Notes: generated by a model not told the origin, from the letters alone. 64,000 nt of DNA from RCIO01 sp035555795 (GCA_035555795.1 DATMGE010000066.1:1-64000); one strand, 5' to 3'. Counted from the first letter of the stretch, positions 9,059 through 17,647 are shown. Numbers and translations are program-made.

Positions 9059-9790
9059 ATGCGCATCTTTGCAGGTCTCGGCAATCCCGGCTCGAAATAT
9101 GAGCGGAACCGGCACAATGTCGGCTTCATGGCGGCGGACACGATAGCCCGCCGCCATTCCTTTTCGCCCTGGGCGAAGAAGTTCCAGGCGCTCGTCGCCG
9201 AAGGCATGATCGGCGGCGAAAAGGTGCTGCTGATGAAGCCGCAGACCTTCATGAACCTGTCGGGCCAGGCCGTGGGCGAAGCAATGCGCTTCTACAAGTC
9301 GACCCCGGCCGACATCACCGTTTTCTACGACGAGCTGGATCTCGCACCGGGCAAGGTGCGCATCAAGACCGGCGGCGGCGCCGGCGGCCACAATGGCATC
9401 AAGTCCGTCGATGCCCATTGCGGCAAGGAATATCGCCGCGTGCGGATCGGCATCGGCCATCCCGGCGTGAAGGAACTGGTGCTGCACCACGTACTGGGCG
9501 ATTTCGCCAAGGCCGACGACTGGCTCGAACCGCTGCTCGACGCCATCGCCGATGCGGCTCCCCTGATCGCGCAAGGCAATGACAATGAAGCGATGAACAG
9601 GATCAGCCTCGCGGTCCCCACCGGGGACCCGAAGCCCTATGCCAAAGGCGCGGCCGGGCCGGCGGCGGAAAAGCCAGCCAAAGCCGGGCAGAGCCACATC
9701 CGCCAGTCGCGCCCGCAACGCCCCGCGGTCAATCTGCCGGAGAGCGGGCCGATGGCGGCCATGCTGAAGAAGCTCTTCGGCAAGGACTGA
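9059..9790 (+). CDS. pth: Peptidyl-tRNA hydrolase
   Basis: This 243-residue enzyme releases tRNA from prematurely dropped peptidyl-tRNA. Catalytic positions are intact: GLGNPG at 6-11, His19 in RHNVGF, Asn67 in FMNLSG, Asp92 in YDELD and the GGGAGGHNGIKS loop. The catalytic domain ends near residue 190. A Pro/Lys/Ala-rich extension of about 50 residues follows, ending in GPMAAMLKKLFG; such tails are common in rhizobial Pth. GGGAGGCGAC before the ATG is a good ribosome binding site. Confidence 0.97.
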   Translation: MRIFAGLGNPGSKYERNRHNVGFMAADTIARRHSFSPWAKKFQALVAEGMIGGEKVLLMKPQTFMNLSGQAVGEAMRFYKSTPADITVFYDELDLAPGKVRIKTGGGAGGHNGIKSVDAHCGKEYRRVRIGIGHPGVKELVLHHVLGDFAKADDWLEPLLDAIADAAPLIAQGNDNEAMNRISLAVPTGDPKPYAKGAAGPAAEKPAKAGQSHIRQSRPQRPAVNLPESGPMAAMLKKLFGKD

Positions 9791-9824
9791 TCCGCAGCGG
9801 CCCAGCCGGGCAGAAGGAGGCGAA

Positions 9825-10370
9825 ATGCGCGAAGTGATCTACATGTTCGCAATGAGCCTGGACGGCTTCATTGCCCGTGCCGATGGCGCCGTCGACTGGC
9901 TCGACAGGTTTCCCGCCGACGACGATTACGATTTCTCGACCTTCCTCGATTCCCTGTCCGGCATTGTGATGGGCCGCGTTTCCTACGAGGCGGCCCGACG
10001 CGGCGGCGGATGGGACTATGGGCGCTGGCCCACGCTGGTCGCGACGCGGCAGCCGGTCGACGATCTGCCCGATGGCGCATTCGCCCTCGACGCTTCCCCG
10101 GCGGGGATGCTGACCGCACTGGCCGAACGCGAGGCGGGGGGACGTATCTGGCTGTTCGGCGGCGGAAACCTTGTCCGCCAGTTCCTCGATGCAGGCCTGC
10201 TGGATATCGTGGAGATCGGCATCATACCGGTGGTCCTGGGCTCCGGCATCCCCGCTTTCGGTGGCATGCAGGCTGATCGCTGGCTGGATCTCGAATATGC
10301 CTCGCCGCTGAAGAACGGCACCATCCACGCGCGCTATCGGGTGCGCAGGGAGGAAGCTGCCAAGGCCTGA
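9825..10370 (+). CDS. Dihydrofolate reductase/RibD C-terminal family reductase
   Basis: The 181-residue protein has the RibD_C/DHFR-like fold: an N-terminal strand plus loop MSLDGFIARADGAVDWL, the NADPH-binding GIVMGRVSYEA, and a late GRIWLFGGGNLVRQFLDAGLLDI. These are hallmarks of the 'dihydrofolate reductase family protein' group, which is often a stand-alone NADPH reductase of unknown substrate rather than true folate reductase. AGAAGGAGGCGAA gives a strong ribosome binding site. The last codons lie in a tandem 20-bp duplication. Confidence 0.85.
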   Translation: MREVIYMFAMSLDGFIARADGAVDWLDRFPADDDYDFSTFLDSLSGIVMGRVSYEAARRGGGWDYGRWPTLVATRQPVDDLPDGAFALDASPAGMLTALAEREAGGRIWLFGGGNLVRQFLDAGLLDIVEIGIIPVVLGSGIPAFGGMQADRWLDLEYASPLKNGTIHARYRVRREEAAKA

Positions 10371-10400
10371 CGATCCGGGCCAAGGCTTGACGATCCGGGA
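10361..10400 (+). repeat. 20-bp tandem duplication across a stop codon
   Basis: Two adjacent 20-bp units (10361-10380 and 10381-10400) match at 18 of 20 positions, each containing CAAGG[CT]..TGACGATCCGGG. The first contains the final Lys-Ala-stop of the reductase gene, so the second copy repeats the end of the gene just after it. It looks like a small recent slippage or duplication. Confidence 0.75.
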
Positions 10401-10450
10401 TGGGACGCCCATAGCCTGCGGCAACTTCTATCGCCTCTCCAGGAGAGATC

Positions 10451-11554
10451 ATGGGTTTCAAATGCGGCATCGTCGGCCTGCCGAATGTGGGCAAGTCGAC
10501 GCTCTTCAACGCGCTCACCAGAACGGCCGCGGCACAGGCGGCGAATTATCCGTTCTGCACCATCGAGCCCAATACCGGCGAGGTCGCGGTTCCGGATTCG
10601 CGCCTGAAGGCGATCGCCTCCATCGCCGGCTCGAAGGAGATCATCCCGACCCGCATCTCCTTCGTCGACATTGCCGGCCTCGTGCGCGGCGCCTCCAAGG
10701 GTGAAGGCCTCGGCAACCAGTTCCTCGCCAATATCCGCGAGGTCGACGCCATCGTGCATGTGCTGCGCTGCTTCGAGGACGACGACATCACCCATGTGGA
10801 GGGACGGATTGACCCGGTGGCCGACGCCGAGACGGTCGAGACCGAGCTGATGCTCTCCGACCTCGAAAGCCTCGAGCGCCGCATCGTGCAGATCCGCAAG
10901 CGCGCGACCAGCAAGGAAAAGGAGGCGCTCGCCATCCTGCCGGTGATGGAAGCCGCACTTGCGCTGCTGCAGGACGGCAAGCCGGTGCGCGTGATGCTGA
11001 AGGGCATCGCTGCGGAAGACCTGATGATCCTGCGGGGCCTGAACCTGCTCACTTCCAAGCCCGTGCTCTATGTGTGCAACGTGGCCGAGGGCGACGCGGC
11101 GAAGGGCAATGCCCACACGCAGGCAGTGGCCAAGATGGCCGAGGCGCAGGGCGCCGGCACCGTCGTCATTTCTGCCGCCATCGAAGCCGAGGTGGCGCAA
11201 TTGCCGGACGAGGAGGCGGTCGAGTTCCTCGCCGATCTCGGCCTCGAGGAACCCGGCCTCGACCGGCTCATCCGTGCCGGCTACGACCTGCTCGACCTCA
11301 TCACCTATTTCACCGCCGGCCCGAAGGAGACGCGTGCCTGGACGATCACCCGCGGCATGAAAGCGCCGCAGGCGGCCGGCGTGATCCATACGGATTTCGA
11401 GCGTGGTTTCATCCGCGCCCAGACGATCGCCTTCAACGATTATGTATCGTTCGGCGGCGAGACCGCCGCCAAGGAAGCTGGCAAGGCGCGCGATGAAGGC
11501 AAGGAATATGTCGTCAATGACGGCGACGTGATGCTGTTCAAGTTCAACACCTGA
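10451..11554 (+). CDS. ychF: Redox-regulated ATPase/GTPase YchF (Obg family)
   Basis: The 367-residue protein is the universally conserved OLA1/YchF P-loop NTPase. Signatures are GLPNVGKSTLFNALT at the N-terminus, FCTIEPNTGEV, FVDIAGLVRGASKGEGLGNQFL and, in the TGS domain, HTDFERGFIRAQTIAF. A helical insertion spans about residues 130-200. YchF binds ATP rather than GTP in most organisms studied and associates with ribosomes. CAGGAGAGATC before the ATG serves as ribosome binding site. Two MaoC genes follow closely. Confidence 0.97.
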   Translation: MGFKCGIVGLPNVGKSTLFNALTRTAAAQAANYPFCTIEPNTGEVAVPDSRLKAIASIAGSKEIIPTRISFVDIAGLVRGASKGEGLGNQFLANIREVDAIVHVLRCFEDDDITHVEGRIDPVADAETVETELMLSDLESLERRIVQIRKRATSKEKEALAILPVMEAALALLQDGKPVRVMLKGIAAEDLMILRGLNLLTSKPVLYVCNVAEGDAAKGNAHTQAVAKMAEAQGAGTVVISAAIEAEVAQLPDEEAVEFLADLGLEEPGLDRLIRAGYDLLDLITYFTAGPKETRAWTITRGMKAPQAAGVIHTDFERGFIRAQTIAFNDYVSFGGETAAKEAGKARDEGKEYVVNDGDVMLFKFNT

Positions 11555-11563
11555 GGCGTGGGC

Positions 11564-12028
11564 ATGGCAAAGAGCCCGACATGGGCGTTCGACGATCTGA
11601 CGGTCGGCCAGACCTTCCCGCTGGGGCCGAAGCACGTCACGGCCGAGGAGATCGTCGCCTTCGCCTCGGAATTCGACATGCAGCCGATGCATCTCGACGA
11701 GGAAGCAGGCAAGGCGAGCCTGCTTGGCGGGCTCGCGGCATCCGGATGGCATACCTGCGGCATGCTTATGCGCATGGCCTGTGACGCCCTGCTGCTGGAC
11801 TCTACCGCCCAGGGTGCGCCCGGCGTCGAATATGCGCGCTGGCGGCGGCCGGTCCTCGCCGGCGACACCCTGTCGGGCGAGGTCGAGATCGCGGCGCTGC
11901 GGCGCTCGCAGACGCGGCCGCATCTCGGCATCGTCACCTGTCGCCACCGCCTCTGGAACCAGCATGGTGAGGTGGTGCTGGAAACGGAGAATGCAGCAAT
12001 GTTCCTCACCCGGGACGCCGTGGCATGA
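11564..12028 (+). CDS. MaoC family dehydratase
   Basis: This 154-residue hot-dog-fold protein has the hydratase-2 Asp/His pair in FASEFDMQPMHLDEEAGK, which usually binds and dehydrates acyl-CoA thioesters, then the conserved LAASGWHT helix. ATG 11564 is chosen over GTG 11558 because GAGG at 11553-11556 then sits 7 nt away. The gene starts 9 bp after ychF and overlaps the next MaoC gene by 4 nt (ATGA). The adjacent paralogue suggests that the pair acts as a heterodimer or double hot-dog. Confidence 0.88.
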   Translation: MAKSPTWAFDDLTVGQTFPLGPKHVTAEEIVAFASEFDMQPMHLDEEAGKASLLGGLAASGWHTCGMLMRMACDALLLDSTAQGAPGVEYARWRRPVLAGDTLSGEVEIAALRRSQTRPHLGIVTCRHRLWNQHGEVVLETENAAMFLTRDAVA

Positions 12029-12498
12029 GCGCGCTGGACGATTTCCTCCAGATCGGCGAAACGGTCGTCATCGGCTCCCACACATTCGAGGCCGAGGAGA
12101 TCAAGACCTTCGCGCGCAAGTTCGACCCGCAGCCGTTCCATCTGGACGAGGATGCGGCGAGGAACAGCGTTTTCGGCGCGCTATGCGCCTCCGGCTGGCA
12201 CACTGTCGCGATATGGATGCGGGTGAACCTGCTCTACCAGCAGGCCGAGGGCGAGCGTCCCTGGACCGGCGACGGCCCCAGACCGGCTTTCGGCCCCTCC
12301 CCCGGCTTCCGCAAGCTGCGCTGGCTGAAACCGACCTTTGCCGGCACGACGCTGACCTATAGCCGGCGCGCCATGCATCTGCGAAGGCATCCCGCAAGGC
12401 CGGAATGGAACGTGCTCACCAGCCTGTGCGAGGCCTATGACGAGGCTGGAAGCAAGGTGCTGGAATTCGAGAGCGACGTGCTTCTCAAGACCGGCTAG
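12025..12498 (+). CDS. MaoC family dehydratase, second of a pair
   Basis: This 157-residue paralogue of the preceding gene has the same motif layout: FARKFDPQPFHLDEDAAR and LCASGWHT. Its later part differs, with an insertion rich in Pro/Gly (about residues 80-100, GDGPRPAFGPSPGF). The start ATG overlaps the upstream TGA, indicating coupling. The substrate is unknown; an enoyl-CoA type is likely from the family. Confidence 0.87.
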   Translation: MSALDDFLQIGETVVIGSHTFEAEEIKTFARKFDPQPFHLDEDAARNSVFGALCASGWHTVAIWMRVNLLYQQAEGERPWTGDGPRPAFGPSPGFRKLRWLKPTFAGTTLTYSRRAMHLRRHPARPEWNVLTSLCEAYDEAGSKVLEFESDVLLKTG

Positions 12499-12515
12499 AG
12501 TAATTCCAGCGAGGT

Positions 12516-12557
12516 ATTCAGCGGCTTTGCGTCCGTAAACGCAGCAGGTGGCTGAAT
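12516..12557. terminator. Hairpin between convergent MaoC and apt genes
   Basis: ATTCAGC at 12516-12522 pairs with GCTGAAT at 12551-12557, with further inner pairing of TGCGT and ACGCA. It lies between two convergent genes and touches the apt stop codon, so it could end transcription from either side. There is no T run. The segment TAGAGTAATTCCAGC just before it resembles part of a widespread rhizobial repeat. Confidence 0.5.
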
Positions 12558-13099
12558 CAGTGCCCGTCGAAGGAAACCAGCGTGCGCACGTCGACGCCGA
12601 GCGCCTCGAGCTTCTTGCGGCCGCCGAGGTCCGGCAGGTCGATGACGAAGCAGGCAGCGACGATGTCCGCCCCCATCTGGCGCAGCAGCTTGACTGCCCC
12701 TTCCGCCGTGCCGCCGGTGGCGATGAGGTCGTCCACGAGGATCACCTTCTCGCCCGGCGCAACTGCGTCGCGATGCATCTCCATCTCGTCGATGCCATAT
12801 TCGAGGCTGTAGGCGACCCGCACCGTATCGTGCGGCAGCTTGCCCTTCTTGCGGATGGGGATGAAGCCGGACGAGAGCTGATGCGCCATCGCCCCGCCGA
12901 GGATGAAGCCGCGCGCCTCGATACCGGCGATCTTGTCGATCTTCGACCCGGCATAGGGATGGACGAGCTCGTCCACCGCACGGCGGAACGCACGCGCATC
13001 GCCAAGCAGCGTGGTGATGTCGCGAAACAGGATGCCCGGCTTGGGATAGTCCGGGATCGTGCGGATCGCGGCTTGCAGGTTGCTTCTGGAAGATGTCAC
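12557..13099 (-). CDS. apt: Adenine phosphoribosyltransferase
   Basis: This 180-residue purine salvage enzyme joins adenine to PRPP to make AMP. Motifs are IPDYPKPGILFRDITTLL near the N-terminus, AGIEARGFILGGA, and the PRPP-binding VILVDDLIATGGTAEGA. The start is set at the GTG (13099), giving VTSSRSNLQAAIRTIPDYP, because homologues begin only 5-10 residues before the IPDYP motif. The frame stays open upstream but that part is not family-like. It is convergent with the MaoC pair and diverges from the YafY-type regulator. Confidence 0.95.
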   Translation of the reverse strand: MTSSRSNLQAAIRTIPDYPKPGILFRDITTLLGDARAFRRAVDELVHPYAGSKIDKIAGIEARGFILGGAMAHQLSSGFIPIRKKGKLPHDTVRVAYSLEYGIDEMEMHRDAVAPGEKVILVDDLIATGGTAEGAVKLLRQMGADIVAACFVIDLPDLGGRKKLEALGVDVRTLVSFDGH

Positions 13100-13206
13100 T
13101 GGGCTACCCTGTCTGATGTCGTGGAATTGGTATCGTCCGCGCCCCTCGAATGGAATAGGCTGGACGGAGAAATCGCCGCGAAAAGCCATACCGGGAGCGA
13201 GCCCGC

Positions 13207-13914
13207 ATGTCGCGTTCGGAGCGCCTCCTGACACTCATCGAAGTTCTGCGCAGGCATCGCCGGCCGGTAAGCGGACGCGCGCTTGCCGCCGAGACCGGCG
13301 TCAGTTTGCGCACGCTTTATCGCGACATTGCAAGCCTGCAGGCGCAGGGCGCGACGATCGAGGGCGAGCCGGGCGTGGGCTATGTGCTGCGCCCCGGCTT
13401 CATGTTGCCGCCGCTGATGTTTTCCGAGGATGAACTGGAGGCGCTGGTTCTCGGCCAGCGCTGGGTAGCGCGGCGAAGCGCCGATGCACGGCTCGGGGCG
13501 GCAGCAGGCAATGCGCTTGCCAAGATCACCGCCGTGCTGCCTGCCGACCTGCGCGACAAGGTCGATTCCAACGGCCTTCTCGTCGGGCAGGCGATCCGCC
13601 AGCCGATCGAACGGATCGACCTGACGCTCCTGCGCCGCGCCATCCGCGCCGAGCGCAAGCTCGCCATCGCCTATCGCGATCTTTCCGGCCGCGACACCCG
13701 GCGCACCATCTGGCCATTGGCGCTCGGCTTCTTCGACAAGGCGCGCGTCGTCGTCTGCTGGTGCGAGCTGCGCGACGGGTTCCGCCATTTCCGCACCGAC
13801 AGGATAAGCGCAATGGAGATGACCGACATACGCTATCCGAAGCGGAGGGCCGCATTGCTCAAAGCGTGGCGGGAACAGGAGAAAATTCCATCTCAGGATG
13901 CTGCCGGAAACTGA
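13207..13914 (+). CDS. YafY/WYL-type transcriptional regulator
   Basis: The 235-residue protein starts with a DeoR/HTH_11 winged helix (RLLTLIEVLRRHRRPVSG, then LAAETGVSLRTLYRDIASL). A WYL-type domain follows, with LAIAYRDLSGRDTRRTIWPLALG and a DGFRHFRTDRIS segment. WYL proteins sense ligands, including nucleic-acid fragments or small metabolites, and often control a neighbouring gene. The VOC-EVE pair begins 46 bp downstream and is the natural target, though it is not proven. Confidence 0.88.
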   Translation: MSRSERLLTLIEVLRRHRRPVSGRALAAETGVSLRTLYRDIASLQAQGATIEGEPGVGYVLRPGFMLPPLMFSEDELEALVLGQRWVARRSADARLGAAAGNALAKITAVLPADLRDKVDSNGLLVGQAIRQPIERIDLTLLRRAIRAERKLAIAYRDLSGRDTRRTIWPLALGFFDKARVVVCWCELRDGFRHFRTDRISAMEMTDIRYPKRRAALLKAWREQEKIPSQDAAGN

Positions 13915-13960
13915 CAGCATGCGGGTCTAGTCTTCGGTCGTGTCTGAAAGGAGACCCGTC

Positions 13961-14347
13961 ATGAATACCCCGAACTACACCATCCTCTTCGTCGAAGACC
14001 CGTTGGCCAGCGCCAATCTCTATGCCGGCCTTTTCGGCGTAGAGCCGGCCTATACGTCCGGCAACTTCGTCATGTTCGTCCTGCCGCACGGCTACAAGTT
14101 CGCGCTTTGGGCGTCCGCCGACCCCGATGCCCATATCGACGGCGGCGAGAAGAGCAATATGGCCGAGATCGGCGTCACTCTCGATTCCGACGAAGCCGTC
14201 GACCGGACATTTGCCGAGTGGTCGAAAAAGAAGGAACTGACGGTCGTCATGGAGCCGAAGACCCTGCCTTTCGGGCGCTCCTTCGTTCTCGTCGATCCAG
14301 ACAGCCACCGCATTCGCGGCATGGCGCTTGCCGCGAATCCGCGATGA
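13961..14347 (+). CDS. VOC superfamily (glyoxalase/bleomycin resistance-like) protein
   Basis: This 128-residue single-chain VOC protein begins NTPNYTILFVEDPLASANLYAGLFG and has the paired beta-alpha-beta-beta-beta modules, with SFVLVDPDSHRIRGM near the end. Metal-binding positions are not fully typical, so it may bind a small molecule rather than catalyse. ATG 13961 has AAGGAG 7 nt upstream. The YafY-VOC neighbourhood is common in rhizobia, where the VOC protein is annotated as glyoxalase or drug-binding. Confidence 0.85.
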   Translation: MNTPNYTILFVEDPLASANLYAGLFGVEPAYTSGNFVMFVLPHGYKFALWASADPDAHIDGGEKSNMAEIGVTLDSDEAVDRTFAEWSKKKELTVVMEPKTLPFGRSFVLVDPDSHRIRGMALAANPR

Positions 14348-14775
14348 GACCCGACGACCGGCCGCGCTACTGGATTGCGGTGGCCTCGGCGCAGCATGTC
14401 CGGCGCGGCGTGGCCGGCGGCTTCATGCAGGTCAACCACGGCAAGGTCGCGCCGTTGCGGCGCATAAGGCCGGGCGACCAGGTCGCTTATTATTCGCCGA
14501 GCGAGGTCTATGGCATCAAGGACGGCTTGCAGTCCTTCACTGCGCTTGGCCAGGTGCGGGAAGGCGAGCCATATCAAGGCGTCATGGGCGAGGGCTTGAT
14601 GGCGTTCCGGCGGGACGTGGCGTGGTTCAAGACGCAGGACGCGCCGATCAGCGGCCTGCTCGACAGGCTCGAACTGACGGCCGGCCGCCGAAACTGGGGG
14701 CAGGCTTTCCGTTTCGGACTCGTGGAGATCAGCGAACGCGACGGGGCGCTTATCGCCGCAGCGATGACGGCCTGA
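14344..14775 (+). CDS. EVE (PUA-like) domain protein
   Basis: The 143-residue protein has the EVE-domain opening RPRYWIAVASAQHVRRGVAGGFMQVNHGK and the mid-motif PGDQVAYYSPSEVY, then LGQVREGEPYQ. EVE domains share the PUA/YTH fold and bind modified bases in RNA or DNA. Stand-alone EVE proteins of this UPF0310 type have unknown function; some EVE fusions belong to restriction systems, but nothing here suggests that. Its ATG overlaps the VOC stop (ATGA). Confidence 0.85.
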   Translation: MRPDDRPRYWIAVASAQHVRRGVAGGFMQVNHGKVAPLRRIRPGDQVAYYSPSEVYGIKDGLQSFTALGQVREGEPYQGVMGEGLMAFRRDVAWFKTQDAPISGLLDRLELTAGRRNWGQAFRFGLVEISERDGALIAAAMTA

Positions 14776-14786
14776 GCGAAGACATG

Positions 14787-14814
14787 AAAAAGGCCCGCTC
14801 GAGGCGGGCCTTTT
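14787..14814. terminator. Bidirectional intrinsic terminator between EVE gene and petC
   Basis: GGCCCGC at 14792-14798 and GCGGGCC at 14804-14810 form a 7-bp GC stem, flanked by AAAAA on the left and TTTT on the right. It is suited to end both the plus-strand EVE transcript and the minus-strand pet operon. Confidence 0.85.
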
Positions 14815-14836
14815 CGCATTCCGATACATTATCCGA

Positions 14837-15679
14837 TCAGTGCACGTCGGCCCAGATCTTGCGCTTGGTCAGGTAGACCAGACCGCCGAACAGGATGAGG
14901 AAGATCATCACGACGAAGCCGGTCTGCTTGCGCGCCTCGAGGTGCGGCTCGGCCGCCCACATCAGGAAGGCCGAGACGTCGCGCGCATACTGGTCGACGG
15001 TTTCCGGCGTGCCGTCCTCATAGGTGATCTGGCCGTCCGACAGCGGTGCCGGCATAGCCAGCGCCGGTCCGGCGATGAAGTAGGGATTGTAGTGGGTGCC
15101 GGGCTGCACCACGACGCCCTCCGGCGGCTCCTGATAGCCGGTCAACAGGCTGTGGATATAATCCGGGCCGCCCTCGGCATATTGCGTGAAGACGTCGAAC
15201 ACGAAGGTCGGGAAGCCGCGCGTCACGCCGCGCGCCTTGGCGATCAGCGAGAAATCGGGCGGGGCAGCGCCATTGTTGGACGCAGCCGCCTGCTCGTGAT
15301 TGGCGAAGGGCGACGGGAAGCGGTCCGACGGCAGGCCGGGACGCTCGAACATGTCGCCATCGGCATTCGGTCCGTCCTGGATCGTGTATTCTGCGGCCAG
15401 CGTGCGCACCTGGGCCTCGGAATAGCCGAGGTCCTGCAGCGTGCGGAAGGCCACGAGGTTCATCGAATGGCATGACGAGCATGCCTCGCGATAGATCTTC
15501 AGGCCGCGCTGCAGCTGGGCGCGGTCATAGGTGCCGAATGGGCCGGAGAACGACCAGCTCTCCTCGCGCGGCGCATGGATCGGATAGTGCGGCGTGCCGC
15601 CCTCTTCCGCCGCCATCACCGGACCGGCAAGCGCCAGCCCGAGCACCGCTGCGGCAAATCCCTTGAGGATCGTCTTCAT
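14837..15679 (-). CDS. petC: Cytochrome c1 of the bc1 complex
   Basis: This 280-residue protein begins with a signal peptide (MKTILKGFAAAVLGLALAGPVMA) and carries the heme c motif CSSCH near residue 47. It has a MPAPLSDG segment, where Met is a plausible axial ligand, and one C-terminal anchor helix (GFVVMIFLILFGGLVYL) ending KRKIWADVH. It transfers electrons from the Rieske centre to soluble cytochrome c. Here c1 is a separate gene, as in Rhodobacter, not a cytochrome b/c1 fusion as in Bradyrhizobium fbcH. It is last in the petABC operon. Confidence 0.96.
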   Translation of the reverse strand: MKTILKGFAAAVLGLALAGPVMAAEEGGTPHYPIHAPREESWSFSGPFGTYDRAQLQRGLKIYREACSSCHSMNLVAFRTLQDLGYSEAQVRTLAAEYTIQDGPNADGDMFERPGLPSDRFPSPFANHEQAAASNNGAAPPDFSLIAKARGVTRGFPTFVFDVFTQYAEGGPDYIHSLLTGYQEPPEGVVVQPGTHYNPYFIAGPALAMPAPLSDGQITYEDGTPETVDQYARDVSAFLMWAAEPHLEARKQTGFVVMIFLILFGGLVYLTKRKIWADVH

Positions 15680-15709
15680 GATAGGTCCTTTCGAGCCTCG
15701 GGATCCGAC

Positions 15710-17011
15710 TTAGCCGTTCACTTCCGGCGCCGCAGTGCTGCCGGCCGGCTGGGCATGCGCCCCGCCCTTCTTCTCCAGCACCGCCTCGGTGATCGAGTTG
15801 GGCAGGCGGCGCGGCGTCTCGATGAGACCGAGCACCGGCATGACCACCAGGAAGAATGCGAAATAATACAGCGTGGAGACCTGCATCGCCGGGATGTACC
15901 AGCCTTCCGCCGGCTTGGAACCCAGCCAGCCGAGGAACAGCGCATTGGCGACGAAGAGCCAGAAGAACAGCTTGTACCAGGGGCGGTACACCGCCGAGCG
16001 CACCTTCGACGTATCGAGCCACGGCACCACGAAGAGGACCGCGATGGCGCCGAACATGGCCAGCACGCCGCCGAGCTTGGAGTCGATCGGGCCGATATTG
16101 AAGGTGACCGCGCGCAGGATCGCGTAGAAGGGCAGGTAATACCACTCCGGAACGATATGGGCCGGCGTCTTCAGCGGATCGGCCGGGATATAGTTGTCCG
16201 GATGGCCGAGATAGTTGGGCAGGTAGAAGACGAAATAGGCGAAGACGAGCAGGAACACGACCATCGCGAACCCGTCCTTGGCCGACGCATGCGGCGAGAA
16301 CGGGACGGTGTCGGTCTTGGACTTGACCTCGATGCCGGTCGGGTTGGTCTGGCCGGTGACATGCAGCGCCCAGACATGCAGCACCACGACGCCCGCAATC
16401 ATGAAAGGCAGCAGGTAATGCAGCGCGAAGAAGCGGTTCAGCGTCGGATTGTCGACGGCGAAGCCGCCGAGCAGGAGCTGCTGGATCCACTCGCCGACCA
16501 ACGGAATGGCGGTGAAGAAGCCGGTGATGACGGTCGCGCCCCAGAAGGACATCTGTCCCCATGGCAGCACATAGCCCATGAATCCGGTGGCCATCATCAG
16601 CAGGTAGATGATGCAGCCGAGGATCCACAGCAGCTCGCGCGGCGCCTTGTAGGAGCCGTAATAGAGGCCGCGGAAAATGTGGATATAGACCGCGATGAAG
16701 AAGAACGACGCGCCGTTGGAATGCAGGTAGCGCAGCAGCCAGCCCGAATTCACGTCGCGCATGATCTTCTCGACCGAGTCGAACGCAAGTTGCGTCGAGG
16801 CGGCATAGTGCATCGCCAGAACCACGCCGGTGAGGATCTGCGCCACCAGCATGATCGAGAGGATGCCGCCGAACGTGTAGGCATAGTTGAGGTTGCGCGG
16901 CACCGGATAGGCCACGAAGGAATCATACATCAGGCGCGGCAGCGGGAGCCGCGCATCGATCCAGCGCTCAATGCCGGTTTTCGGCGTATAGGTCGAGTGT
17001 CCACCGCTCAT
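15710..17011 (-). CDS. petB: Cytochrome b of the bc1 complex
   Basis: The 433-residue polytopic protein has 8 predicted helices and the bis-heme His ligands in helix pairs (VLAMHYAA and LLRYLHSNGASFFF; FALHYLLPF and VLHVWALHVTG). The quinol-site motif PEWYYLPFYAIL is present. The length suits a full mitochondrial-like cytochrome b rather than the split b6/subunit IV form. The gene is between petA and petC on the minus strand; spacing to petA is 20 bp. Confidence 0.97.
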   Translation of the reverse strand: MSGGHSTYTPKTGIERWIDARLPLPRLMYDSFVAYPVPRNLNYAYTFGGILSIMLVAQILTGVVLAMHYAASTQLAFDSVEKIMRDVNSGWLLRYLHSNGASFFFIAVYIHIFRGLYYGSYKAPRELLWILGCIIYLLMMATGFMGYVLPWGQMSFWGATVITGFFTAIPLVGEWIQQLLLGGFAVDNPTLNRFFALHYLLPFMIAGVVVLHVWALHVTGQTNPTGIEVKSKTDTVPFSPHASAKDGFAMVVFLLVFAYFVFYLPNYLGHPDNYIPADPLKTPAHIVPEWYYLPFYAILRAVTFNIGPIDSKLGGVLAMFGAIAVLFVVPWLDTSKVRSAVYRPWYKLFFWLFVANALFLGWLGSKPAEGWYIPAMQVSTLYYFAFFLVVMPVLGLIETPRRLPNSITEAVLEKKGGAHAQPAGSTAAPEVNG

Positions 17012-17031
17012 GGTCAGGTTCCCCTATGCCC

Positions 17032-17595
17032 TCAGCCGATCCGGATGGTCGTGTCGGACGTGAATTCGAAGTTCGGGATGTGAAGGTTTTCCGGAGCCGG
17101 ACCGACACGGATACGGCCGGCCGTATCGTAGTGCGAGCCATGGCAGGGGCAGAACCAGCCGCCGAAATCACCCGACTGGCCGAGCGGCACGCAACCGAGA
17201 TGGGTGCAGGAACCGATCATGACGATCCAGTTCTCCCTGCCTTCGCCGGCGGAACGATCGATGTCGGTGGCCTGCGCATCGGCGGCCAGATTGGCGTTGC
17301 GCGCGACCGGATCCTTGAGCTCTGCCATCGGCACCGCACGGGCCGCCTCGATTTCTTCCGGCGTCCTGTTGCGGATGAAGACGGGCTTGCCGCGCCACTT
17401 GGCCGTCAGCGACATGCCGGGCTCGATAGCGGAAATATTCACATCGACCGTCGCCAGCGCCAGCGTCGAGGCGTCCGGGCGCATCTGGTCGATGAAGGGC
17501 CATGCAACGCCACCCACGGCCACCACGCCGGCCATGCCGGTGGCGACGTAGAGGAAATCGCGGCGGGTCGGATCGGTCGAGTCTGTCGCGCTCAC
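17032..17595 (-). CDS. petA: Rieske iron-sulfur protein of the bc1 complex
   Basis: The 187-residue protein has a twin-arginine signal/anchor (TRRDFLYVATGMAGVVAVGG) and the two [2Fe-2S] ligand boxes CTHLGC and CPCHGSHYD. The start is the GTG at 17595 (VSATDSTDPTRRDF), since AAGGATG precedes it and the upstream extension is not family-like. It is first of the petABC operon. A 6-bp inverted repeat TGCACG-CAG-CGTGCA lies about 50 bp upstream. Confidence 0.96.
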   Translation of the reverse strand: MSATDSTDPTRRDFLYVATGMAGVVAVGGVAWPFIDQMRPDASTLALATVDVNISAIEPGMSLTAKWRGKPVFIRNRTPEEIEAARAVPMAELKDPVARNANLAADAQATDIDRSAGEGRENWIVMIGSCTHLGCVPLGQSGDFGGWFCPCHGSHYDTAGRIRVGPAPENLHIPNFEFTSDTTIRIG

Positions 17596-17647
17596 GGGAT
17601 CAGCATCCTTCTGCCATGCAATTGCCGGCTTCCGCGCGTCGGATGCC

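Noticed and set aside
14344..14775. EVE gene as part of a modification-dependent restriction system.
   Set aside because: No nuclease, McrB-like GTPase or methyltransferase is adjacent; it is a stand-alone UPF0310-type protein.
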